DNA of 34,581 bases from Desulfobacteraceae bacterium. GTDB lineage: Bacteria; Desulfobacterota; Desulfobacteria; Desulfobacterales; Desulfosalsimonadaceae. Position numbers and translations under genes: made by a program. Below are positions 7,733 through 15,763 of the stretch, piece by piece. The first letter of the stretch is position 1; every line of letters starts with the position of its first letter. Under the pieces are notes generated by a model that ran no database searches, was not told the origin of the DNA, and saw only the letters and a program-made list of their open reading frames with translations. Location: contig JABZFM010000039.1 in the NCBI GenBank assembly GCA_014237465.1, forward strand, positions 1-34,581. Direction: 5' to 3'.

Positions 7733-9258
7733 GTTTGCTGATCCCCCGATACACCTGATACGCCCGATACGTTTGATACGATAATTCGATTTCCCTTGAT
7801 GGCACTCACAACAACCAGTGTCCCTTTTTCCATGAATTCATTTTCAGTTACCACATCAATTATATCCCCGTTGATTTTCATTTTCCCGGAAGGCCGCAGT
7901 AATGTCATGGCAATGCCTTTATCCCCGACACTTACCTTTCTGGTTTCACTGGAATCCGCGTGCGCCGACTTTAAGTCTGCCGCAAGAAACGGCCCCTGGC
8001 GGGCGAATGAAAACTGCGGAAGCACATAACGCAGGAAAAATAATCCCACCAGAAAGGACGCAATCAATGCGCCGACCACTTCAATGACATTATTGATAAG
8101 AATATCAAGTTGCCAGGGGACCGACGGATCCGGCAGGACAAATCCCTGAAGTGATAATATCAGGCCCACAGCCAGAAATACAATTCCCGCAAAACCGGCA
8201 ATACCGAACCCGGGCAGGACAAACACTTCAATGCCCATTAAAACGATGCCAAAACCGATCACCAGAAGTTCCGTGTAATCCGCAAGCCCCACCATATACT
8301 GGTTTAAAAAAACAATGGCAAGGCAGATAATGCCGATAATGCCCGGTACACCAAATCCCGGAGCCTTCATTTCCATATACAGGGCTGCGAGTCCGATCAT
8401 CATGAGGATAGGCGCGATCCTGCCGATAAACCTCACCATGGACTCGGACCAGCTCTGCTCGATATGGATCACTTCATAATTTTCGATTCCCATCTGTCCC
8501 AACATGTCAGCAATGCTGTCCGCCGTCATTTTCGAAAAACCCAATTCCACGGCTTCTTCGGCGTGCATAGTCAACAATTCGCCTTTTTCGACAACTGTTT
8601 TCTTTAACGTAATCTTCTGCTTTTCCTCGTCTGTGAGGTCGGCATAATCACTGGCATCCATCAATATCTTTTTGCCATCGATCACCACCTCGTAAATTTC
8701 CTTGTCCAGCGAGACCATGGCCTCAGCCAGTTTCACGGGATACCCGTTTCTTTTTGCCAAAGCCCTGAATTTCGCACGAATGGGTGACTGGAATTTTTCA
8801 CCCAGCATTTCAGGCCCTTCCTGGGAATAAGTGATCGGTGCACAGTCACCGATGGTTGTCGCCGGTATCATCACAAGTTCTCCACAGGAAAGCGCAATCA
8901 GCGCACCGGCGGATATGGCTTTTTTCTCCACAAAGGCAATGGACTGATTTTCAGGAATCTTTAAAAACGTATCAACGATTTCCAGCGCGGAATCCACACG
9001 ACCGCCAAACGTGTCAATGTTCGCCACCACGATTCCGTCCGGGTCTTTGGATATATCCTGAACCGCCCGGTCAATAAATGCCGCCATGCCGGGATCCACT
9101 TCACCGGAGACTGAGATAACATACACGGCCTGTTTCGATGCCGGCGCTTCAGAATCGGCGAAACCAATATCAACAGGAGAAAAAACAACACCCAGGGCCA
9201 GCGTTAACAGGATAAAAATGCCCAAAGGAATCGGCCCGGTATTTGAAAATTGTCTCAT
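7729..9258 (-). CDS. Full-length NfeD protein (ClpP-like serine protease plus OB domain)
   Basis: 509 residues. A signal peptide (about 10-34) precedes a periplasmic ClpP/crotonase-fold protease domain (about 44-230). NIDTFGGRVDSA is the oxyanion region, Ser116 in KAISAGAL is the likely nucleophile, and a Lys near 155-163 is the likely partner of the Ser-Lys dyad. Four to five membrane helices follow (about 272-410), then a C-terminal OB-fold (about 435-500). Known family members cleave membrane proteins such as stomatins and flotillin-type clients. It is the first gene of the nfeD-nfeD-floA cluster and overlaps the next gene by 4 bases. The C-terminus ends in a short SGVSGVSG repeat. Confidence 0.92.
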   Translation of the reverse strand: MRQFSNTGPIPLGIFILLTLALGVVFSPVDIGFADSEAPASKQAVYVISVSGEVDPGMAAFIDRAVQDISKDPDGIVVANIDTFGGRVDSALEIVDTFLKIPENQSIAFVEKKAISAGALIALSCGELVMIPATTIGDCAPITYSQEGPEMLGEKFQSPIRAKFRALAKRNGYPVKLAEAMVSLDKEIYEVVIDGKKILMDASDYADLTDEEKQKITLKKTVVEKGELLTMHAEEAVELGFSKMTADSIADMLGQMGIENYEVIHIEQSWSESMVRFIGRIAPILMMIGLAALYMEMKAPGFGVPGIIGIICLAIVFLNQYMVGLADYTELLVIGFGIVLMGIEVFVLPGFGIAGFAGIVFLAVGLILSLQGFVLPDPSVPWQLDILINNVIEVVGALIASFLVGLFFLRYVLPQFSFARQGPFLAADLKSAHADSSETRKVSVGDKGIAMTLLRPSGKMKINGDIIDVVTENEFMEKGTLVVVSAIKGNRIIVSNVSGVSGVSGDQQT

Positions 9259-9706
9259 CTAAGCGCCCTTAAGCAAAAAAAATCTATTGTTTCAAAAAGT
9301 TATAAACACCATTAAAAATACTATGCCAGCAGACTAGTGTCAAGCTGAAACCGCACCCGCCATGTGGATAACCTGTTCTCTTTGATATCCGATTTCAGCC
9401 GAATCAAAAAACTTATATAATGCCTGAACGGAAAGTGCCGAAATTATCACTTTTCTGTCATCGAGGGAGGCACGACGTCAAGCAAACTCATTAAAAGCAG
9501 GGGATTACTTCGTCGTTCGTTCCCTCCCTGCCAAGCCGAAGGCATGGCTCGTAATGGCAACTTGGATTCAGAGGTTTTCGTTCAACCACTATAATAAGAT
9601 ATCATGTTTGATTATTCTGTAAAATGTCAAATTCAGATGACCATCATACTTGACTTTCTCTTAATCCTAGTTTAACATTAATCCATAATAACCGTAGGGG
9701 GTTAGA
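9259..9706. other. Divergent intergenic region with a palindromic repeat
   Basis: A 448-base gap separates the divergently oriented nfeD and EIIA genes and must hold both promoters. I see an imperfect inverted repeat with arms near 9463-9477 (GAGGGAGGCACGACG) and 9511-9529, which resembles a dispersed REP-like element. No convincing gene is present. A TATAAT hexamer occurs near 9413, but no matching -35 element is obvious. Confidence 0.5.
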
Positions 9707-10177
9707 TTGAAAATTACAGATCACCTGAAAAAGGAAAACATCTTTTTAGATGCTATGCTGGATAATAAGCCGGATGTATTGAAATACATTTCCGATGTCT
9801 GCGCGCACAACGGAATCATTAACGATCCGGAAATATTATATAACGGCCTTATCCAGCGGGAACAAACCATGAGCACCGGCGTGGGGAGCGGCATCGGATT
9901 TCCGCACACAACAAATTCGGAAACCCGCCATGCCAATGTGATTTTAATTCGCCTGGCAAAACCCATTGATTTTGAATCGCTTGACCATCAGCCGGTGGAC
10001 ATTATTTTAGGGCTGATCTTTCCGGATTCGGACCCGGGCATCCATGTCCGCATGCTGGCCAGGGTTTCCCGCCTGTGCCAAAACCCCGACTTTTTAAGTG
10101 CCATCAAACAGGCCGAAGATGCCGATCTCCTGATTGAACAGATTAAAATCATTGAAAACAGTACAATCTTTCATTAA
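9707..10177 (+). CDS. PTS EIIA-like protein (PtsN/fructose type)
   Basis: 156 residues of the mannitol/fructose EIIA fold. His67 in GSGIGFPHT is the expected phosphorylation site, and the sequence HANVILIRLAKPIDFESLDHQPVDIILGLIFP fits PtsN-like EIIA. The start is TTG 9707, 6 bases after a G-rich TAGGGGG ribosome site; no in-frame ATG occurs near it. No EIIB or EIIC transporter gene is in the window, so a regulatory role (nitrogen-PTS type) is more likely than sugar uptake. It is followed after 49 bases by a P-II-like gene and then by the acetate-activation genes. Confidence 0.85.
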   Translation: MKITDHLKKENIFLDAMLDNKPDVLKYISDVCAHNGIINDPEILYNGLIQREQTMSTGVGSGIGFPHTTNSETRHANVILIRLAKPIDFESLDHQPVDIILGLIFPDSDPGIHVRMLARVSRLCQNPDFLSAIKQAEDADLLIEQIKIIENSTIFH

Positions 10178-10226
10178 AACAGCATCTGCCAATCCATCAA
10201 CTCTTTTGCCATAAGGCTGAATAACC

Positions 10227-10571
10227 GTGTACCTTCTCTTTGCCGTTATTGAAAACGAAGACCTTTTAGACGACCTGATCACAGGCTGGATGGATCTGGG
10301 GATTGGCGGTGCAACGGTGATCGAAACCACTGGAGCCCTCCAGCTGATCACCCAGCATATCCCCATTTTTGCAGGATTACGAAGCCTTACCAGCGGTGGC
10401 GGACGTCATAATAAAACTATATTTACCGCCATTCAAACGGATGAACTCCTGGATTCAGCTGTTTCTTTTCTTGAAAACCTCTGCCAAAAATCGGAAAAAC
10501 CCCACCAGGGGGTATATTTTGTAACACCGCTTTCTCACTTCGGACGCCTTGGAATCAATCATACCCCCTGA
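10227..10571 (+). CDS. P-II-like signalling protein
   Basis: 114 residues starting with GTG 10227. The beginning (YLLFAVIENEDLLDDLITGW, then GIGGATVIETTG) and the strand near the end (QGVYFVTPLSHFGRLG) match the ferredoxin-like fold of P-II-family proteins, where a GxxFVxPxxxxxR strand closes the domain. The T-loop tyrosine of classical GlnB is not evident, so it is a divergent P-II-like protein with unknown effector. It probably forms a unit with the EIIA-like gene 49 bases upstream. The ribosome site is weak. Confidence 0.6.
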   Translation: MYLLFAVIENEDLLDDLITGWMDLGIGGATVIETTGALQLITQHIPIFAGLRSLTSGGGRHNKTIFTAIQTDELLDSAVSFLENLCQKSEKPHQGVYFVTPLSHFGRLGINHTP

Positions 10572-10615
10572 CCAGCCGGCGAGATATAAAAATTATAAAA
10601 CTCCCAAATTTATAA

Positions 10616-10652
10616 TTGACGTTCCCCGATCATGTGTTAAATTACTTATAAG
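10616..10652 (+). promoter_or_regulatory. Candidate sigma-70 promoter with palindrome upstream of the acetate module
   Basis: TTGACG at 10616-10621 and TAAATT at 10638-10643 are separated by 16 bases, a fair housekeeping-type promoter. The perfect 10-bp palindrome ACTTATAAGT at 10643-10652 lies where transcription would begin and could be a regulator site. The start codon of the fused CoA-transferase/GNAT gene is about 60 bases downstream. This is based on sequence match only. Confidence 0.4.
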
Positions 10653-10712
10653 TAAACATTGTTCCGGTTTCTAAACCAAATTTCGACCTGTCAAAATACG
10701 GAGATCGATCTC

Positions 10713-12590
10713 ATGACCACGAGTTACTGGCCGGACGAATATATCGACAAACGGCGCACCGCCGAAGAAGCCATGCAAATAATCCGTTCCGGTCAAAGGG
10801 TATTTTTCGGCTCTTCCTGCGCCGAACCCCAGCACCTTGCCAACACCCTCATTCAGATGGCGGATCATTTTTCCGACCTTGAAATCGTCAGGCTCATGAG
10901 CCTGACAGACTCCCCGATCACCAAACTGGCCAATGAAAACCCCCATGGCAATTTCAACATCCGGAATATCTATCACGGGTCCGCGTCAGCCACGCATCTT
11001 GCGCCCAGCAAACCTTACATCACACCGATTAACATTTCAGCGGTACCCGGGTTATTTTTAAAACGACAGTTACCGCTCAATGCCGCCTTTGTTCAGACTT
11101 CTCCGCCGGATGACTTCGGATGGATGAGCCTGGGTATTTCAGTAGATATCTGCCTGGCTGCCATCCAGTCGGCAGATCTGGTCATCGCTCAGGTAAACCC
11201 GAAAATGCCGAGGGTACTGGGCCAGAGCTTTATCCATGTGAATGATGTGGACGTAGTGGTTGAAAAAGAAGAAGAACTACTGACCATTGACACCCTCCCG
11301 GAATTTGAAACCGCCCATAAAATCGCCCAAATGATTGCCAACCTCGTCGAAGACGGCTCCACCTTTCAGCTGGGACTGGGGGCCACCCCCAAGGCAATCC
11401 TACTGGCCCTGGCAGACAAAAATGACCTGGGGGTCCATACCCAGTTTATCATCAACGGTATCATGGACCTGGTCTCGGTCGGCGTTATCACCAACAAATA
11501 CAAAGGAATCCATAACGGCAAGCTGGTGGCCAGCAATGCGGTGGGCTCAAAGAACCTGTATGAGTTTATTCATGATAACCCGTCCATTGAATTCTATCCA
11601 TCGGATTATGTCAATAACCCCGGTATTATTGCCCAGCACAATAAAATGGTGGCCGTCAACATGGTCATGGAAATGGACCTCACCGGTCAGGCCGCAGTGG
11701 ATGCCCTGCCCAACAATTATTTTGCAGGCGTTTCGAGCATGATCGATTTTGTCAGGGGATCGGCCCTGTCTAACGATGGAAAATCGATCCTGCTGATTCC
11801 TTCGACATCTATTGACGGCGAAGAAAGCAGAATCGTCAGCGCTATTGACAGCGGCGGCGTGGTCATTCCTAGAGGAGACGTCTCCTATGTGGTCAGTGAA
11901 TTCGGCGCGGTTAACCTTTTTGGGAAAAATCTGCAGGAACGGGCAACCGCTATGATCAGCCTGGCACATCCGAAATTCCGGGACGAGCTCTTCGCAAAAG
12001 CTAAGGAACTCGGACTGATGAGCCATGGCCGGCAGCTCAGCGAATCCCTGACAAGCGTTTATCCCGCCGGTCTTGAGGAAATAAGGAAATACGGTGACCA
12101 GGACGTTCAATTAAGACCCGCCAAACCGGTGGATGAACGGCGGATCCAGGAACATTTCTATAACCTGGATAAAAAAGATGTGGTTGCACGATTTTTTCAT
12201 GAAAAAACATGTTTTATCCGAGATGATGTCGAATGCATGTTTGAAACCGATTATATTAAAAATCTGACCATTCTCGCAGTCACCGGGGAGTTTGGTTTCG
12301 GTGAAGTTGTGGGAATCGGTGCCTACATGATTGAACCGAAGAAAAATATTGCGGAAGTCGCCTTTTCTGTTACCAAAAAATGGCAGGGCAAGGGGATTGC
12401 GTCCGCGCTTCTTTTTAAACTTGCCCAGGCGGCAAAGGACAATGGAATTTCAGGGCTGGTGGCATACACCTCTCCGGAGAACTCGAACATGATCAAATTA
12501 TTTAAAAAGCTGCCGTACCCTGTGAAATCCTCACTGAATGACGGGATGATGATATTAACCTGCAGTTTTACAAACCTGAATGAGCAGTAA
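10713..12590 (+). CDS. Acetyl-CoA hydrolase/transferase-like domain fused to GNAT acetyltransferase
   Basis: 625 residues from ATG 10713, which has a GGAG site 8 bases upstream; the frame is open to TTG 10659. Residues 1 to about 440 match class I CoA-transferases of the acetyl-CoA hydrolase/4-hydroxybutyrate CoA-transferase type (FQLGLGATPKAILLAL; GVHTQFIINGIMDLVSVGVI; a C-terminal domain with IPRGDVSYVVSEFGAVNLFG). The usual catalytic Glu of the HTE motif is Gln244. Residues about 455-625 form a GNAT domain with an acetyl-CoA-binding loop, WQGKGIASALLF. The gene lies 12 bases before acs, with the ribosome site of acs at its stop codon. A protein lysine acetyltransferase acting on Acs is the inferred role; acting as a CoA-transferase remains possible if another residue substitutes. 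Confidence 0.88.
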   Translation: MTTSYWPDEYIDKRRTAEEAMQIIRSGQRVFFGSSCAEPQHLANTLIQMADHFSDLEIVRLMSLTDSPITKLANENPHGNFNIRNIYHGSASATHLAPSKPYITPINISAVPGLFLKRQLPLNAAFVQTSPPDDFGWMSLGISVDICLAAIQSADLVIAQVNPKMPRVLGQSFIHVNDVDVVVEKEEELLTIDTLPEFETAHKIAQMIANLVEDGSTFQLGLGATPKAILLALADKNDLGVHTQFIINGIMDLVSVGVITNKYKGIHNGKLVASNAVGSKNLYEFIHDNPSIEFYPSDYVNNPGIIAQHNKMVAVNMVMEMDLTGQAAVDALPNNYFAGVSSMIDFVRGSALSNDGKSILLIPSTSIDGEESRIVSAIDSGGVVIPRGDVSYVVSEFGAVNLFGKNLQERATAMISLAHPKFRDELFAKAKELGLMSHGRQLSESLTSVYPAGLEEIRKYGDQDVQLRPAKPVDERRIQEHFYNLDKKDVVARFFHEKTCFIRDDVECMFETDYIKNLTILAVTGEFGFGEVVGIGAYMIEPKKNIAEVAFSVTKKWQGKGIASALLFKLAQAAKDNGISGLVAYTSPENSNMIKLFKKLPYPVKSSLNDGMMILTCSFTNLNEQ

Positions 12591-12602
12591 GGAGTAAAAT
12601 AA

Positions 12603-14567
12603 ATGACTGAACATCCGAAATTTTATGACGCACATCTGGCGGAATACCAGAAAATTGCCTATATCAACAGCAAGGAACAATACCAGGAAATCTACCAGCG
12701 CTCTATTGACAACCCGGAAGATTTCTGGGCGGAACAGGCCAGAAAATACCTTTCATGGGATAAAGAATGGGATTTTGTATTAAATTATGATTTTAACGAG
12801 GCAAAAATCGAATGGTTCGGCAACGGCAAGCTCAATGCATCTTATAACTGTCTTGACCGGCACCTGGACACGATCAGAGATAAAATCGCGTATTACTGGG
12901 AAGGGGACCGGCCGGAAGACGCAGAAACCTACACCTACGGAGACATCTACGAAAAAGTCAACCGGTTTGCCGCAGTTTTAAAATCCAGAGGCATCAAAAA
13001 AGGTGACCGGATCATTATTTATCTTCCCATGATCATCGAGTTGCCGGTTTCCCTGCTGGCCTGCGCCAGAATCGGCGCGGTTCACAGTGTGGTATTCGGC
13101 GGATTCAGTGCTGAAGCCATCGCCAACCGGATTACCGACTGTGATGCCAAACTGGTGATTACGGCGGACGGCGGTTACCGCGGCGGCAAACCTGTTTCAT
13201 TAAAAAACAATGTGGACGCGGCGCTAAAAAACTGCCCGAACGTGCAAACCGTGGTTGTTGTCAATCGTACCGGCGCGGACATACAGTTGGACGCATCCAA
13301 AGAGATCTGGTGGCATGAGACGGTGGCCGACCCCGGCCTGCCGTCCTATGTGGCGCCCGAGTCAATGGATGCCGAAGACCCGTTGTTTATTCTTTACACC
13401 AGTGGGAGTACGGGAAAACCCAAAGGGGTTGTTCATACCCACGGCGGATATCTCCTGTATGCGGCCATAACCACGCAGCTGGTTTTTGATTTAAAAGATA
13501 ATGAAGTGTTCTGGTGTACCGCGGACATCGGCTGGATCACCGGTCACAACTACATTGTTTACGGCCCGCTGATCAACGGACTGACCAGCGTCATGTTTGA
13601 AGGCGTGCCGAGCTACCCGGATTTTGACCGGTTCTGGGCCATTGTCAGCAAATACAAGGTCAATAAATTCTATACCGCCCCCACCGCGATCCGAGCCCTG
13701 GCCAAGGAAGGCGAAGCCCATGTTCAAAAGCACGATATCTCCTCCCTTAAACTCCTGGGCACGGTGGGCGAACCAATCAACCCGGAAGCCTGGCGATGGT
13801 ATTATCATCACGTGGGCAGGGACTGGTGCCCGATTATCGACACCTGGTGGCAGACCGAAACCGGCGGCCACATGCTCACCCCCATGCCGGGTGTGGCCCC
13901 CATTAAAGCCGGCTCCTGCTCCACGCCGTTCTTCGGGGTGGACCCGGTCATCTTAGATGATGCGGGTGATGAAGTCAAATTCCCCAACGAAGAAGGGCTT
14001 CTATGCATCCGCAAACCATGGCCAGGCATTGCAAGGACTGTATACGGCGACCATGAACGGTTCCGGGACACCTATTTCAGCCAGGTGCCGGGAATGTATT
14101 TTACCGGTGACGGGGCCAAGAAAGATGAGGACGGGTATTTCTGGATTATCGGCCGTATTGATGATGTTATCAATGTATCCGGGCACCGCATGGGCACCGC
14201 TGAGGTCGAATCCGCTTTGGTATTGCATAAAAATGTCGCAGAAGCTGCTGTGGTGGGTGTTCCCCATTCCATCAAAGGCCAGGGAATCTATGCCTTTATT
14301 ATCCTGAAAAGCGGTGCAACGCCTTCTGATGATTTGAAAAAAGAACTGGTAATGCAGGTCCGAAAGGAAATCGGGCCCATTGCCACCATTGATGTGATCC
14401 AGTTTACCGAAGGACTGCCCAAAACCCGGAGCGGTAAAATCATGCGGCGGATCCTGAAAAAAATCGCGGCCGGCAAGCTGGATGAACTGGGCGACACCTC
14501 CACCATTGCCGATGAGTCGGTTATTGATCTGCTGATTGATGATCGGGTGGATGTTTCTGCGTTGTAA
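12603..14567 (+). CDS. acs: Acetyl-CoA synthetase, AMP-forming
   Basis: 654 residues, the normal length for Acs. An N-terminal cap (about 1-110) is followed by the adenylation core with the P-loop TSGSTGKPKG, the acetate/CoA region DIGWITGHNYIVYGPL, and the A5 motif DTWWQTETGG. The hinge and C-terminal domain carry YFTGDGAKKDEDGYFWIIGR and PKTRSGKIMRRILKK. Lys612 is the catalytic lysine, known in Acs to be switched off by Pat/AcuA-type acetylation and reactivated by deacetylases. It converts acetate, ATP and CoA to acetyl-CoA, AMP and pyrophosphate in the cytoplasm. An acetyltransferase fusion lies directly upstream and a deacetylase-family gene downstream. Confidence 0.97.
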   Translation: MTEHPKFYDAHLAEYQKIAYINSKEQYQEIYQRSIDNPEDFWAEQARKYLSWDKEWDFVLNYDFNEAKIEWFGNGKLNASYNCLDRHLDTIRDKIAYYWEGDRPEDAETYTYGDIYEKVNRFAAVLKSRGIKKGDRIIIYLPMIIELPVSLLACARIGAVHSVVFGGFSAEAIANRITDCDAKLVITADGGYRGGKPVSLKNNVDAALKNCPNVQTVVVVNRTGADIQLDASKEIWWHETVADPGLPSYVAPESMDAEDPLFILYTSGSTGKPKGVVHTHGGYLLYAAITTQLVFDLKDNEVFWCTADIGWITGHNYIVYGPLINGLTSVMFEGVPSYPDFDRFWAIVSKYKVNKFYTAPTAIRALAKEGEAHVQKHDISSLKLLGTVGEPINPEAWRWYYHHVGRDWCPIIDTWWQTETGGHMLTPMPGVAPIKAGSCSTPFFGVDPVILDDAGDEVKFPNEEGLLCIRKPWPGIARTVYGDHERFRDTYFSQVPGMYFTGDGAKKDEDGYFWIIGRIDDVINVSGHRMGTAEVESALVLHKNVAEAAVVGVPHSIKGQGIYAFIILKSGATPSDDLKKELVMQVRKEIGPIATIDVIQFTEGLPKTRSGKIMRRILKKIAAGKLDELGDTSTIADESVIDLLIDDRVDVSAL

Positions 14568-14606
14568 TTTTGATGGCGACAAAATCTTTGCGGCTTCGAA
14601 AAAATT

Positions 14607-14643
14607 GGTGTCAGGTTTCAGGTGTCAGGTTTCAGGTTTCAGG
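14607..14643. repeat. Tandem GTGTCAGG/TTTCAGG short repeats
   Basis: Five consecutive 7-base-type units of the form (G)TGTCAGG or TTTCAGG occupy this stretch between acs and the deacetylase gene. Related TCAGGTTTC strings recur near 17790-17815 and 22560-22575. A CTCTGTG-type repeat follows at about 14678-14695. These look like dispersed intergenic repeats rather than regulatory sites. Confidence 0.6.
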
Positions 14644-14731
14644 AAAGAGTCATGTAACCGAAACCTGGCACCTCTTTTCTCTGTGCTCTCTGTGGTAAAA
14701 AAAAACTTTCACGGAAAGGAAAATTTACGGA

Positions 14732-15763
14732 GTGAAAGTCGGCATTGCCCGTGACAACAGGTTCCTGGAACACAAAACCGGTCATTTTCACCCGGAACAC
14801 CCCAAACGACTGGATGCGATCTATCGAATGGTCGACCAGCATTTTGACGGCCGGCTGATCCATATCCCTTCGTCACCGGCAACCCTTGAACAGATTGAGC
14901 GGATCCATTCCCCGTCTTACGTTAAACGAATTTTAAAAACTGCTGAACAACGGATCACCAGCCTTGCGCCGGACACCCCCATCAGTGCGGACAGCTATTT
15001 TGCTGCCTGGCTTGCCGCAGGCGCCTGCGTTAAAGGCATTGACAGCCTGATGGAAGAAACGTGCGATGCCTTTTTCGCGTTTGTCCGTCCCCCGGGACAC
15101 CATGCCCTCCCGGATAAGGCGTCCGGGTTCTGCATCTTTAACAATATCGCCATTGCGGCACAGTATGCCATTGACCGGTACGCGCTGGAACGGATTATAG
15201 TCATTGACTGGGACATCCATCACGGTAACGGTATCCATGACATCTTCTATGACAACCAAAAAGTGCTGTACGTGTCTACCCACGATTTGATGCTGTATCC
15301 ATATACCGGCGAGATTGATCAAAAAGGCAGCGGAAAAGGCGAAGGGTACACCGTCAATATCCCCATTTTACGCGAGTTTACAGATGACGACATGATCTAT
15401 CTTTACCAGGAAATACTGCGGCCCCTCATAAACGGATACCAGCCCCAGCTGATCATGGTGGCGGCTGGTTTTGACGCCCACATCAGTGACCCCATCGGCC
15501 GGTCCCGCTTAACGGAGGCGACTTACAGCGGGGTTACCCGCCTGCTGAAACATTTCAGATCTTCGGTGGAAAACCCGCCCCTGTTCTATTCGCTGGAAGG
15601 CGGTTATCACCAGCGCGCACTGGCCGAATCCATCAAAACTGTTTTAATGGAACTGACCGGCAGCCTGTCCCCCATGCCGCCGCTGTCACCGGGCCAGGCA
15701 GTAACTGATCTCGTCGCGCAGTTAAAAAAAATTCATTTACCAGACGGAGTATTCAATGATTAA
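14732..15763 (+). CDS. Histone-deacetylase-family protein (AcuC/acetylpolyamine amidohydrolase-like)
   Basis: 343 residues from GTG 14732 (AAAGGA 11 bases upstream). All active-site elements are visible: His123-His124 in RPPGHHA, the zinc ligands Asp161 and His163 in DWDIHHGNG, Asp248 in AAGFDAH, and the closing LEGGY tyrosine. The family is zinc-dependent and removes acetyl groups from lysines or polyamines. In Bacillus, AcuC of this family deacetylates AcsA. Here it lies between acs and an AcsA-type gene that overlaps its last 8 bases, which strongly suggests deacetylation of these synthetases. Acetylpolyamine hydrolysis is the main alternative. Confidence 0.93.
   Translation: MKVGIARDNRFLEHKTGHFHPEHPKRLDAIYRMVDQHFDGRLIHIPSSPATLEQIERIHSPSYVKRILKTAEQRITSLAPDTPISADSYFAAWLAAGACVKGIDSLMEETCDAFFAFVRPPGHHALPDKASGFCIFNNIAIAAQYAIDRYALERIIVIDWDIHHGNGIHDIFYDNQKVLYVSTHDLMLYPYTGEIDQKGSGKGEGYTVNIPILREFTDDDMIYLYQEILRPLINGYQPQLIMVAAGFDAHISDPIGRSRLTEATYSGVTRLLKHFRSSVENPPLFYSLEGGYHQRALAESIKTVLMELTGSLSPMPPLSPGQAVTDLVAQLKKIHLPDGVFND

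Noticed and set aside
14607-14643. Possible origin or iteron-like array from TCAGG repeats
   Set aside because: Only a few 7-base units, with related strings scattered in other intergenic gaps and no replication gene nearby; treated as a dispersed short repeat.
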